A DNA stretch of 51,139 bases from Acidobacteriota bacterium. GTDB lineage: Bacteria > Acidobacteriota > Thermoanaerobaculia > Multivoradales > JAHEKO01. Positions 1 through 8,214 of the stretch are shown here, in pieces; the stretch's first letter is position 1; every line of letters begins with the position of its first letter. The notes beneath the pieces were generated by a model, which did not search any database, was not told the origin of the DNA, and saw only the letters and a program-made list of their open reading frames with translations. Position numbers and translations under genes: made by a program. The stretch lies in NCBI GenBank assembly GCA_029862975.1, contig JAOTWP010000013.1, positions 1-51,139 on the forward strand, read 5' to 3'.

Positions 1-122
1 CCGGCGACGGCGTAACGCGTGCGTCGGGCGTCCTCCTCGTCCTCGAGGGCGAAGGCGAGGTACCCGGCGTCCTCGTCGTGGGGGCGCCTTTCGGTCGCCG
101 GTCGCTGCGCGTCGTGGGCCAT
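1..122 (-). CDS. Partial hypothetical protein, cut by the left edge
   Basis: An open frame begins with ATG at 122 and runs off the left edge. The visible 40 residues start MAHDAQRPATERR and contain an acidic stretch (EDEEDARRTRYAVA). A strong ribosome-binding site (GGGAGGAGG) lies just upstream on the minus strand, which supports this start. Too little is visible to name a family. The 258 bases between this start and the divergent gene at 381 hold no other gene that I can support and presumably carry both promoters. Confidence 0.5.
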   Translation of the reverse strand, partial: MAHDAQRPATERRPHDEDAGYLAFALEDEEDARRTRYAVA

Positions 123-380
123 GGCCTCCTCCCTTCGGGGTTGCTCTCGAAAGGGTAGACCCCGGCTTCGAGAATCGAGTTCCCGATCGAGCTCCCGGAG
201 TCGATCGCTCTCGCGAGACGCTTGGCCGGCGATGTCCGCGCGGGCCGCTCGCGAAGGCGGCGGCCGAGCCGTCGATCTCGGAGAGGTGACCCCGGCGGCG
301 GACTTTCCCGCGTTCGCGGTGCGTAGTCCCCCCAGGGGCAATCGCCTGAACGGAAGATCGCAGCGAACGGAGGAGGCGCC

Positions 381-641
381 GTGGGACTGTTCTCGAAAGC
401 GAGTGGCAAGAAGGATCCGGAGCCCGCCAGGTACGCGGTGGGGGCGCACCAGGTGACGTGCCCGCAGTGCGCGAACACGCTCTTCCGGCAGGGCAAGGCG
501 CAGCTCAACACGGCCGTCATGTCGCTGCTCGATCTCGACTGGGCGAACAAGTCGGCGACCACCCTCGTCTGCTCCCAGTGCAGTCACATCGCCTGGTTCT
601 TCGACGAGCCCGCCAGGATCGGACCCCTGGGCGCGCCCTGA
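381..641 (+). CDS. Small zinc-ribbon protein of unknown function
   Basis: This 86-residue protein starts at a GTG preceded by GGAGGAGG (369-376). It has two Cys pairs, CPQC near residue 31 and CSQC near residue 64, spaced as in a zinc ribbon that could bind nucleic acid or protein. The ends are short and unremarkable (MGLFSKASGKK at the start, IGPLGAP at the end). No signal peptide or membrane segment is seen, so it is probably cytoplasmic. I do not recognise a specific family and propose no reaction. It stands alone, with a minus-strand toxin-antitoxin pair downstream. Confidence 0.7.
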   Translation: MGLFSKASGKKDPEPARYAVGAHQVTCPQCANTLFRQGKAQLNTAVMSLLDLDWANKSATTLVCSQCSHIAWFFDEPARIGPLGAP

Positions 642-698
642 CCCGGCGCTGGCCAGTTGGCGCTTCACCGAACCCAGGCGGGCGCCGGCCGATCGCGA

Positions 699-1118
699 TC
701 AGAGGGTGGGGAACCCCTCGCGCTCGGCCGCCAGCGTGAGTCGCTCGTCCCGGCTGACGAACTCGAGGGTCGGCGGGCGCTGCTCGGACGCCGTGATCGC
801 CGCGGCGAGCTGCAGGCTGTCGGCGGCGCGGAGAGCGTGCACGCGCAGGAGCCGGGTCGCGATCTCCTTGATCGCATCGGAGGGCTCGACGAGGTGCCAG
901 CCGTCGGCCAGCCGCCGCAGCCGGCGCAGCGCCTCCGTCGTGTCCGCGGGCTCCAGCCGGTCCGCGCGCTCGAGCCGGGTCACCGCGGAGGCGCACTCGA
1001 CGTCGCTGCCCCACCAGGCGACGACCTCGCCGCTCACGTAGAGCTCGAGGAGCGCGCCGGTCGCGTCCTCCTGGACGAGCAGCGGCACGAGCGCCGAGCT
1101 GTCCCAGAACCTCACCAC
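699..1118 (-). CDS. PIN-domain toxin of a Phd/PIN toxin-antitoxin pair
   Basis: A 139-residue single PIN domain. VapC-type PIN toxins are Mg2+-dependent endoribonucleases that cut tRNA or rRNA when free of antitoxin; that is family knowledge, not shown here. Visible support is the N-terminal acidic motif in MVRFWDSSALVPLL (first catalytic Asp, residue 6) and the later ADSLQLAAA motif carrying the distal Asp. The start is GTG at 1118, overlapping the antitoxin stop by 7 bases, which indicates translational coupling with antitoxin first. The target RNA cannot be predicted from sequence. Confidence 0.87.
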   Translation of the reverse strand: MVRFWDSSALVPLLVQEDATGALLELYVSGEVVAWWGSDVECASAVTRLERADRLEPADTTEALRRLRRLADGWHLVEPSDAIKEIATRLLRVHALRAADSLQLAAAITASEQRPPTLEFVSRDERLTLAAEREGFPTL

Positions 1119-1408
1119 TGCGAGCTTCTCTCGGCGAGCAGCTCCTGAAGGGCGCTGCCGCCGCGCTTCGGGCGCGGGGGCGGCGCCGCGAGCACGTCGT
1201 CCGGCCGCGCGGCCGCGGCCTTGCGCACCAGGCCCTTGCGCTCCAGCCTCTCGAGGCGGCCCGGCGATCCCGAGCTCTCGCCGACCGCCGACTCGATACG
1301 AGCGACCGGACGCCCGCGATCGAGCACCAGGATCGTCTCGCCCTCGCGCACCTCGTCGATCAAGGCGCTGAGCCGGTTCTTGGTTTCGGTCAGACTGGCC
1401 TTTTTCAT
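1112..1408 (-). CDS. Phd/YefM-type antitoxin
   Basis: I place the start at ATG 1408, giving 98 residues, because MKKASLTETKNRLSALIDEV is the typical Phd/YefM N-terminus and a promoter ends exactly there. The first about 50 residues form the DNA-binding Phd fold (ETILVLDRGRPVARIES). The remaining Arg/Pro-rich tail is the likely toxin-binding part. It should neutralise the PIN toxin encoded immediately downstream and repress its own promoter. An upstream in-frame ATG (1444) would place the -10 element inside the gene and is less likely. Confidence 0.85.
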   Translation of the reverse strand: MKKASLTETKNRLSALIDEVREGETILVLDRGRPVARIESAVGESSGSPGRLERLERKGLVRKAAAARPDDVLAAPPPRPKRGGSALQELLAERSSQW

Positions 1409-1414
1409 CGAGCT

Positions 1415-1444
1415 ACAATAGCCCGATTCGAAGAGACCGGTCAA
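1415..1444 (-). promoter_or_regulatory. Predicted promoter of the Phd/PIN operon, probably leaderless
   Basis: On the minus strand TTGACC (1444-1439) is followed after 18 bases by TATTGT (1420-1415). The antitoxin ATG at 1408 begins 7 bases after the -10 hexamer, so transcription should start at or within a base of the start codon. No Shine-Dalgarno sequence is present, consistent with a leaderless mRNA. Confidence 0.6.
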
Positions 1445-1502
1445 GCTCGGGGAGCGGAGCGGCAGGCGGGCCGGCGGCCCCGGGGAGCCGCCGGCCGGGG
1501 GA

Positions 1503-1949
1503 TCAGCGGTCCGCCAGGGCTGCTTCGAGCTCGTCGAGCCGCTGCGGCGCCAGGTGGCGCACCGCCTCGTGGAAGCGGGGGTCGGAGGCGATCGCCATCA
1601 CCTCGTCGGCGCTCAGCTCCACGGCGGCCATCGCGTCTCCCTCGCCGCCGGCGCAGGTCACGGTGACCGTGGTGGGGCTGTAGATGAAGAAGGTCAGCCA
1701 GTCGATGATGCCGTTGGCAAACGACGCCTCCTGGTGGATCACGGCGTCGCCCGACGGGCAGAGCTTGTCGATGTCGACCTTCTCCTGCAGCTGCGGCCGG
1801 ATGAGGCCGAAGAGCCAGTGGTGGTGCCAGTGCTTGTAGACGATCTCGTCGTCGAGCGTGCCGGCCCCGAGCACGTAGGTGTGCTGCATGCACGCGCCCA
1901 GCGGTAGGACGAGTGCCGCGACGGTCAGCAGTGTGCTCAGCTTCTTCAT
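1503..1949 (-). CDS. Bor/Iss-like outer-membrane lipoprotein
   Basis: A 148-residue lipoprotein. The N-terminus MKKLSTLLTVAALVLPLGAC has a classic lipobox with Cys20 as the lipidated residue. The middle, with HWHHHWLFGLIRPQ and then VDIDKLCPSGDAVIHQEASFANGIIDWLTFF, follows the layout of the Bor/Iss family (short lipoproteins first known from phage lambda and avian E. coli plasmids, linked there to serum resistance). The C-terminal about 45 residues, rich in Glu and Ala, extend beyond the usual Bor length. A GAGGAG ribosome site precedes the ATG. It lies downstream of, and on the same strand as, the barrel gene at 2058-3389, and may share its transcript across a 108-base gap. Confidence 0.75.
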   Translation of the reverse strand: MKKLSTLLTVAALVLPLGACMQHTYVLGAGTLDDEIVYKHWHHHWLFGLIRPQLQEKVDIDKLCPSGDAVIHQEASFANGIIDWLTFFIYSPTTVTVTCAGGEGDAMAAVELSADEVMAIASDPRFHEAVRHLAPQRLDELEAALADR

Positions 1950-2057
1950 GGCGGGTTCTCCTCGGTTCGCGGTTGGCTTTGGGCCGGGTCGGGTGGCACG
2001 CCGGCTCCTACCCCCTGCAACGCGACGTCGCCGTCGCGGGTCCGCAGGCGCCGCCGA

Positions 2058-3389
2058 TCAGAGGCCGTAGATGGTCGAGATCGAGACCGTGTCGACGAGG
2101 TCCGAGACGTCGACTCCGAGGTCGATCTGGAAGCGCCGGAAGACGAGTCCCACGCCGGCGCTCCAGTGGATCTCGTCCGTGCCGCGGCGGAAGAACGCCC
2201 GATCGACGGTCGCCTCCGAGGATTCCAGGCGCAACCGGTGGTCGGGGTCGAGCCAGGCGCCAGCGCGCAGCGCCACGACGGGCCGCCTCTCGAGCAGGAC
2301 GAGCTCGGCGCCGGCGTGCAGCTCGTCGGCGTCGTCGACGACCGCCTCGGTGGCGAACGTGATGCTCTCGACGATCTGCGAGTACTCCACGCGGTCCCAC
2401 TCGAGGCCGAGGGTGAGCCGGTCGTCCGCGCTCCGGTAGCTCAGCCCCAGGCCCCAGGTGTCCGGGAGGGCCAGCGGCGACGAGGCCGCAAACAGCGTCG
2501 TTCCGACCGGCACGGAGGGGTCCGAGGGGCCGGACCGGATCGTCACCCGGAAGTCGTCGACCTCCGGACCCTCGCGGTAGGTGCCGCCCAGGCGCCATCT
2601 CGCGCTCGGGCTCCACAGGAAGCCCGCCGTCATCCCCCAATCGCTCTCGTCGATCTCGAAGAGGACGTTCTGGAAGTTGCGCGCGGGCAGGTAGGAGTTG
2701 GCCTCGAAGAAGCGCTCCTCGCTGTCGAACGCGAAGTGGCGCTCGCTGGCGCTGAGCCCGACCTCGAAGTAGACGGCGCCGAGGCCGACGCTGAGCTTGT
2801 CGGCGACCTGCCAGGCCCCGCTCAGCCCGTAGCCGACGATGTCGTACTCGGTGGCGAGGCGGCGGTCGCCCTCGCGCCGGAAGCCCGTGTCGGGGGGGAA
2901 CGGAATCGCAAAGAGCCCCTGGGTCTCGCCCGCAAACGTGAAGTTCGACAGCCGGTGCCGGTAGAAGGCCCAGGACCAGCGGCCTTTCGGGTAGACGAGC
3001 GAGAGGAACGCGAGACCGGCCGCGTCCTGCTCGGAGACGCCGAAACGCAGCCCGGAGATCGTGTCGAGGCCGAAGCCGCTGGGCTCGCCGCTGAGCCGGC
3101 CGCCGACGGTGTAGGGGGTCGAGTAGCTCCAGGAGCGGCCTTCGAGCGAGACCTCGGGCGCGATGATCTGCACGAGGCCGGCGGGGTTGGCGAAGGCGGC
3201 GGTGGCGTCGTCGGCGAGGGCGACGAAGGCGCCGCCGAAGCCCATGCTGCGCGCCCCGGGGTTCGATAGGTTGAACTGGAAGGTCGTGAAGCCGGCCTGC
3301 GCACCGGCCGGGGCCGGGACGAGGAGCGCCGCGCCGCAGACCAGAGCGAGCCCGCGCCCGAGCCTGCCGGATGCCGAGCCGCGCCTCAT
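2058..3389 (-). CDS. FadL/PorV-type outer-membrane beta-barrel protein (copy 1)
   Basis: A 443-residue protein with a cleavable signal peptide (hydrophobic GLALVCGAALLVPAPAGAQA, cleavage near residue 31). After it comes the hallmark N-terminal segment SNPGARSMGFGGAFVALA and then DDATAAFANPAGL, typical of FadL/OMPP1 and PorV-like barrels. The rest alternates short amphipathic strands (for example WSWAFYRHRL, GAVYFEVGL) and ends in an aromatic-poor strand VDTVSISTIYGL. Its ligand is unknown. It is transcribed away from a lipoprotein and a second barrel (4382-5782) that shares long identical stretches with it, so the two are paralogs flanking one control region of about 160 bases. I infer a sensory or substrate-gating role in the signalling locus. 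Confidence 0.82.
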   Translation of the reverse strand: MRRGSASGRLGRGLALVCGAALLVPAPAGAQAGFTTFQFNLSNPGARSMGFGGAFVALADDATAAFANPAGLVQIIAPEVSLEGRSWSYSTPYTVGGRLSGEPSGFGLDTISGLRFGVSEQDAAGLAFLSLVYPKGRWSWAFYRHRLSNFTFAGETQGLFAIPFPPDTGFRREGDRRLATEYDIVGYGLSGAWQVADKLSVGLGAVYFEVGLSASERHFAFDSEERFFEANSYLPARNFQNVLFEIDESDWGMTAGFLWSPSARWRLGGTYREGPEVDDFRVTIRSGPSDPSVPVGTTLFAASSPLALPDTWGLGLSYRSADDRLTLGLEWDRVEYSQIVESITFATEAVVDDADELHAGAELVLLERRPVVALRAGAWLDPDHRLRLESSEATVDRAFFRRGTDEIHWSAGVGLVFRRFQIDLGVDVSDLVDTVSISTIYGL

Positions 3390-3548
3390 CGACCGATTTG
3401 CGCCTGTTCCCCGCCGGCGCGCAACGGCCAGGCGGGTGGGCGGGGCGGACCACCCCCGCGGGCGGGCCGCGGACTGCGGAGAGGGCGCCGCGACGTCGCG
3501 TTACGAGTCGAGAGTGGGAGCTCGACGGCCCCCGGAGAGGAGGACGAG

Positions 3549-4235
3549 ATGACCGGCAAGAAGCTGTTGTTCGCCGTCGCGGCGGCGCTGTCGGCCTGCA
3601 CGGCGGTCCACTACGAGTCGCCGCGCCTGGGCGACCGCCCGGGCGGGCGCGACACCATCGCCGTGCTGCCGTTCGAGATGGTCTTCACCGGCAAGGCTCC
3701 GGCGGGGGCGACCGCGGCCCAGATCGCGGCCCTCGAGGAGGCCGAGAGCCTCGCCTTTCAGCACGCCCTCTACAGCCGGCTGCTGGAGCGCTCGAGCGTG
3801 ACGCGCGAGCGGCCGATCCAGGCGCGCATCCAGCCGCTCGAGACCACGAATCGCGTGCTCGACGAGCGCGGGATCGGCCTGCGGGAGAGCTGGGTGATGC
3901 CGGCGGAGGAGCTGGCGGCGGTCCTGGAGGTGGACGCCGTCGTCCGGACCCGGGTGGTCAAGCAGCGTTACCTGTCCGATCTCGCCTCGTACGCGACCGA
4001 CGTCGGCCTCGAGGTGGTGCACGGCGCCAGCGAAGGGCGTGCGGACTGGCTCATTCCGCCGGGTCTCGCCCGCACCCACGACGTCTACGCCGACAGCATC
4101 CTCGTCAGCGGCGCCGACGGTGACCTCTTGTGGAAGGTCGAGGTCCACCGGGCCACCGACTGGCGGCGTCCCGCCAACGACGTCATCGTCGGGATCACCC
4201 GGAAGCTGGCCAGGAAGTTCCCCTATCGAGGATGA
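3549..4235 (+). CDS. Envelope lipoprotein with CsgG/GNA1162-like opening
   Basis: A 228-residue lipoprotein. The N-terminus MTGKKLLFAVAAALSAC has a lipobox with Cys17. The first mature strand, DTIAVLPFEM, resembles the TIAVLPF strand shared by CsgG, GNA1162 and TolB-type periplasmic lipoproteins. The remainder contains two helical regions (AAQIAALEEAESLAFQHALY, then EELAAVLEVDAVVRTRV) and a C-terminal ILVSGADGDLLWKVEVHRATDW. The ATG at 3549 has AGGAGG 5 bases upstream. It is the first gene of the plus-strand set leading to the ATPase-kinase-sigma fusion and is a candidate periplasmic coupling factor. No specific family assignment is possible. Confidence 0.75.
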   Translation: MTGKKLLFAVAAALSACTAVHYESPRLGDRPGGRDTIAVLPFEMVFTGKAPAGATAAQIAALEEAESLAFQHALYSRLLERSSVTRERPIQARIQPLETTNRVLDERGIGLRESWVMPAEELAAVLEVDAVVRTRVVKQRYLSDLASYATDVGLEVVHGASEGRADWLIPPGLARTHDVYADSILVSGADGDLLWKVEVHRATDWRRPANDVIVGITRKLARKFPYRG

Positions 4236-4381
4236 AACGAGCGAGCGGCATCGCCGTGGTCCCCGCGCGCGGATCGCCGGCGCCCGGCCGGCAGTGGCCG
4301 ACCACCCCGCGGGGTTGGCACGCCGGCCCGTCTCCGGGGGTGTTGAGGACGCCTCGGCCGCCTGCCAGCGTCGGCCGCACG

Positions 4382-5782
4382 ATGGACCCTCCGGCTCGCT
4401 GCGGGCGCGCCAAGCGGGTGGGCCCTCCGAGCCGCTGGCCTGGCGAAGCGAGGGCGCGCGCGAATGCCCTCCCGCCGGGGCTCGCGGTGCTCGCGCTGTC
4501 GCTCTCGTGGGCGGCGCAGCCTCCGGCGGTGGCGAGCGGCCAGGTCCTCACCAGCGTGGAGTTCAGCTTCTCGAACCCGGGCGCCCGCAGCATGGGCTTC
4601 GGCGGCGCCTTCGTCGCCCTGGCCGACGACGCCACGGCGGCCTTCGCCAACCCGGCGGGTCTCATCCAGTTGAGCGAGCCCGAGGTCTCGATCGAGGGAC
4701 GGCTGTGGCGCTACAGCACGCCCTACACGACCGGCGGCAGGGCGGCCGGAGAGCCGACCGGACTGGGCATCGACACGGCCGACGCTCCGCTCCGCGGCGA
4801 GTCGACGGCGCAGCTGGGCGGACTGGCGTTCGTCTCCCTGGTCTACCCGGTTGGCGACTGGTCCTTCGCGTTCTACCAGCACCAGCTGCTGAACTTCGAG
4901 ATGACCCAGGAGATCCAGGGCATCTTCGCGTCGGGTCCGGGCATCACAGGCGTCTGGCGCGGCCCGATCGAGAGGGGGTTCTTCGATCTCGAGATCACGA
5001 CCCGCGCCCTGGCGGCCGGACGCCGCGTCGGCGACCGGCTGAGCCTGGGATTCGCGGCCGCCTACTTCGAGCCCTCGACCCACGTCTTCGGGGAGGAGTA
5101 TCGGCCCGACGACGATACGGCGGAAGCGTTCTTCGCGGCGGCCTCGTTTCTTCCCGAGCGTCTGGTAGACCGGGTATCCATCGCGATTCCCGCGGGCGAC
5201 TGGGGACTGGCGGCGGGATTCCTGTGGAACGTCGCCAGCGAATGGAAGCTGGGCGGCGTCTATCGGCAGGGCCCGGAGCTCGCGTTCGAGGGCGCGCTCA
5301 CGGCCGGTCCGGCGCATCCCCAGCTGCCGGCCGGCGAGCGGGTCTTCCTGGGCTCCTCGCCCTGGCGCCTGCCGGACGTCTACGGGCTGGGCGTCGCCTA
5401 CCGGTCGCGGGACGGCCACTGGGCCGCCGGGCTCGAGTGGGATCGCGTCGAGTACTCCACGGTGATCGAGAGCCTGGGCGAGCTCGCCAGCCCCGGCGAC
5501 ACGCTGGACGACGCGGACGAGCTGCATCTCGGAGGCGAGTACGCGTTCTTCGTGGGGGCCTCCGTCGTGGCCGTCCGCCTGGGCGCCTGGCACGACCCCG
5601 ACCACCAGGTGCGCAACGAGACCGGGGGTCCCATCGTGCGCGCCGAGCTCGTCGGCGGCGCGGACGAGCTGCACGTCGCGGCCGGCGTCGGCATCGCCCT
5701 CGGCAAGCTCCAGGTCGACCTGGGGATCGACCTCTCGCGGCGCCGCGACGCCGGCTCGCTGTCGGTCATCTGCGCCTTCTAG
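4382..5782 (+). CDS. FadL/PorV-type outer-membrane beta-barrel protein (copy 2)
   Basis: A 466-residue barrel paralogous to the protein at 2058-3389. The signature segment SNPGARSMGFGGAFVALA/DDATAAFANPAGL is identical over about 30 residues, and later blocks such as LGLEWDRVEYS also match. A signal peptide follows a long Arg-rich lead (ALPPGLAVLALSLSWAAQ, cleavage near AVASGQ). The start is uncertain: ATG 4382 is listed, GTG 4418 would shorten the lead, and ATG 4232 would overlap the previous stop as ATGA but add 50 low-complexity residues. It ends in a strand, SLSVICAF, with C-terminal Phe as expected for BAM-assembled barrels. Ligand unknown. Confidence 0.8.
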   Translation: MDPPARCGRAKRVGPPSRWPGEARARANALPPGLAVLALSLSWAAQPPAVASGQVLTSVEFSFSNPGARSMGFGGAFVALADDATAAFANPAGLIQLSEPEVSIEGRLWRYSTPYTTGGRAAGEPTGLGIDTADAPLRGESTAQLGGLAFVSLVYPVGDWSFAFYQHQLLNFEMTQEIQGIFASGPGITGVWRGPIERGFFDLEITTRALAAGRRVGDRLSLGFAAAYFEPSTHVFGEEYRPDDDTAEAFFAAASFLPERLVDRVSIAIPAGDWGLAAGFLWNVASEWKLGGVYRQGPELAFEGALTAGPAHPQLPAGERVFLGSSPWRLPDVYGLGVAYRSRDGHWAAGLEWDRVEYSTVIESLGELASPGDTLDDADELHLGGEYAFFVGASVVAVRLGAWHDPDHQVRNETGGPIVRAELVGGADELHVAAGVGIALGKLQVDLGIDLSRRRDAGSLSVICAF

Positions 5783-5802
5783 GGATGAGGGAGGCGGGAC
5801 CA

Positions 5803-8214
5803 GTGAGCAGCTCGAGCCAGCCAGCCATCCGGCCCCTCCTGATCGGCGCTGTCCTCGCGCTGGCGGCGGCGCTGCCGGGGCCGGCGTACGCCGATCTCTG
5901 GTACGAGCACTACGCGGCGGCCGAGAAGGCCCTGGCCGAAGAGCGCTGGCCCGAGGCGATCGTGGAGCTCACGAGCGCGATCGAGAAGAGGGGCGATTCC
6001 GCGGCCCGGGCCCGGACCTACGGCATGAAGTTCACCCCGTACTTCCCGTACCTCAAGCTCGGCGTCGCCTACTACGAGCTGGGGCAGCTCGAGGCGGCGC
6101 TCCAGGCCTTCGAGACCGAGGAGCGGCTGGGGGCGATCGCCGGCTCGGAGTCGGGCCGCGCCCAGCTCGCGCGCTATCGCGACCTGGCGCTCGCCGCGCA
6201 GCGGTCGGCGGCCGAGGAGGAGGCGGTCCGGATTCGCCACATCGTCGAGGAGAGCCTGGCGAGCGCCGCTCGCCGGGAGCGGGAGGACGACGTGGAGGGA
6301 GCGATCGCCGCTCTCGGCAGCGCCATCGCCGTGTCGCCGGACGATCCGAGCGCCCAGGAGGCCCTGCAGCGGCTGCGGGCCAAGCTGGCCGAGAGGCAGC
6401 GGAGCGACGATCTCCGCGATCGCGTCGCGAGCCTCGTCGGAAGCGGCCGGGACCTGCTCGCGCGCGGCCTCGCCGCCGAGGCTTCGAGCGTCCTGCGCCA
6501 GGCCCTCGCTCTCGAGGAGAGCCCGGAGGCGCGGGCGCTCCTCGACGAGGCGCAACGCCAGCTGCGGGGCGAGCTCGAGGCCGGCCGGCGGGCGCGCTCG
6601 GTGACCGAGGCCCTGGCGGAGGCGAGGACCCTGCGGGACGCCGGCCGGCTGGAAGAGGCCCTCGAGCGCCTGCAGCCGGTGCTGGCGCTCGCCCCGGCCG
6701 ACGGCGAGGCGCAGGCGCTCGAGAGCACGCTCCTCGCCGAGCAGGCGCGGGCCGAGGAAGCCCGCCTGCGCGACGCGACCGTCGCGAGCTTCCTCGCCGC
6801 CGCCGACGCGGCGCTGGCGGCGGGGCGCTTCGAGGAGGCGCTGACGGCGGCCAACCGGGTGCTCGCCGCCGAGGCCGGCAACGAGGCGGCCCTCGATCAG
6901 CTGGCCCGCGCCTACCGGGCGATCAACCGCCGGGTGCTGGGCGCCGCGCCGCGGCAGCGCCTCCCCCCCGCGATCAGCTTCGCAGACCGGCGCCGGGAGC
7001 TCGCGGACGGTGTGCTCGCGGAGGCGGTGGCGAGCCCCGAGTTCCGGCTCACCGGCGTCGTCATCGACGACACGGCGGTGGCGGTCGAGTTCTTCACCGC
7101 CGCCGGCCGGCCGCTGGCGGCCGCCGTCGAAGCAAAGGCTCGCGGCGATCTCTACCTCACCGAGTTCCGGCTCTCCCACGAGCTCGAGCCGGGCACGACG
7201 ACGCTGCGCCTGGTGGCCACCGACGCCGAGAACCTGACCTCGAGCGCCGAGTACACGGTGGTGTACGCCCGGCCCCTGGTGCGCTCGCCGTGGCTCTACG
7301 GCGGCCTGACCCTGGCCCTCGCTCTCGGCGCCGGCGGCGCTGCGGCCGTCCGCGCGCGCCGCCTGCGCCGCCTGCGCCGCCGCCGCTTCAACCCCTTCGT
7401 CGCCGGCGCGCCGGTGCTCGACGGAGAGCTCTTCTTCGGCCGCGAGCAGCTGCTCGAGCGGATCCTCGAGACGCTGCACAACAACAGTCTCCTGCTGCAC
7501 GGCGAGCGCCGGATCGGCAAGACCTCGCTGCAGCACCAGCTCAAGAAGCGGCTCGAGGCGCTCGACGATCCGGACTACGACTTCTACCCCGTCTACGTCG
7601 ATCTCCAGGGCACCCACGAGGAGCGCTTCTTCGCCACCCTGGGCGAGGAGATCTTCACGGAGCTGGCGCCCGTTCTGGACGACCTGGCGCCAAGCGCGCC
7701 GTTCACGGCTGCCTACACCTACCGCGAGCTGGTGGCCGACCTGAAGGCGATCCTCAAGGTGCTCCGGCGGCGCGGCGCCAAGCGCGTGCGCCTCGTCCTC
7801 CTGATCGACGAGGTCGACGAGCTCAACGCCTACGACCCCAAGGTCAACCAGAAGCTGAGGGGCCTCTTCATGAAGAGCTTCGCGGAAGACCTGGTGGCCG
7901 TCGTGTCGGGAGTGGCGATCAAGCGGGAATGGGAGCGTGAGGGCAGTCCCTGGTACAACTTCTTCGAGGAGATCGACGTCGGGCCGTTGCGGTTGGAGCA
8001 CGCTCGGGAGCTCGTGGAAAAGCCCATCCGCGGCGTCTTCCGGCTCGAGGACGGGGTCGTCGAGCGAGTCGCCGCCCTCACCGGCGGCCGGCCCTACCGC
8101 ATCCAGCGGCTGTGCATGAACCTCGTCAGCCGCGCCCACGAAGCGGGCAGCCGCCGGATCTCGGTGGCCGACGTCGAGGCCGTGGGCGACGTCGACAGTC
8201 AGGGTGCCGCGTGA
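5803..8214 (+). CDS. Periplasmic TPR sensor - transmembrane - cytoplasmic STAND ATPase
   Basis: About 803 residues. A signal-like hydrophobic segment (residues 9-29, ending AYAD) is followed by tetratricopeptide-type helical repeats and Glu/Arg-rich helices (about 30-390), then a beta-rich domain (about 405-490). A membrane segment (498-516) is followed at once by an Arg cluster (RARRLRRLRRRR), which places the C-terminus in the cytoplasm. Next comes a STAND/AAA_16 ATPase: FFGREQL, Walker A GERRIGKTS (Lys573), and Walker B LVLLIDEVDEL (Asp669, Glu670). The C-terminal part resembles the winged-helix end of such ATPases. I prefer GTG 5803 because GGAGGCGGG lies just upstream; ATG 5785 is possible. 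It overlaps the next gene by 4 bases (GTGA), implying coupled synthesis with the kinase fusion. Confidence 0.8.
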   Translation: MSSSSQPAIRPLLIGAVLALAAALPGPAYADLWYEHYAAAEKALAEERWPEAIVELTSAIEKRGDSAARARTYGMKFTPYFPYLKLGVAYYELGQLEAALQAFETEERLGAIAGSESGRAQLARYRDLALAAQRSAAEEEAVRIRHIVEESLASAARREREDDVEGAIAALGSAIAVSPDDPSAQEALQRLRAKLAERQRSDDLRDRVASLVGSGRDLLARGLAAEASSVLRQALALEESPEARALLDEAQRQLRGELEAGRRARSVTEALAEARTLRDAGRLEEALERLQPVLALAPADGEAQALESTLLAEQARAEEARLRDATVASFLAAADAALAAGRFEEALTAANRVLAAEAGNEAALDQLARAYRAINRRVLGAAPRQRLPPAISFADRRRELADGVLAEAVASPEFRLTGVVIDDTAVAVEFFTAAGRPLAAAVEAKARGDLYLTEFRLSHELEPGTTTLRLVATDAENLTSSAEYTVVYARPLVRSPWLYGGLTLALALGAGGAAAVRARRLRRLRRRRFNPFVAGAPVLDGELFFGREQLLERILETLHNNSLLLHGERRIGKTSLQHQLKKRLEALDDPDYDFYPVYVDLQGTHEERFFATLGEEIFTELAPVLDDLAPSAPFTAAYTYRELVADLKAILKVLRRRGAKRVRLVLLIDEVDELNAYDPKVNQKLRGLFMKSFAEDLVAVVSGVAIKREWEREGSPWYNFFEEIDVGPLRLEHARELVEKPIRGVFRLEDGVVERVAALTGGRPYRIQRLCMNLVSRAHEAGSRRISVADVEAVGDVDSQGAA

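Noticed and set aside
4039-5802. A long plus-strand open frame that appears to extend the TPR-STAND protein upstream
   Set aside because: It runs out of frame through the lipoprotein and barrel genes, is rich in Arg/Gly/Pro, and the signal-like start of the TPR protein lies at 5785-5803.
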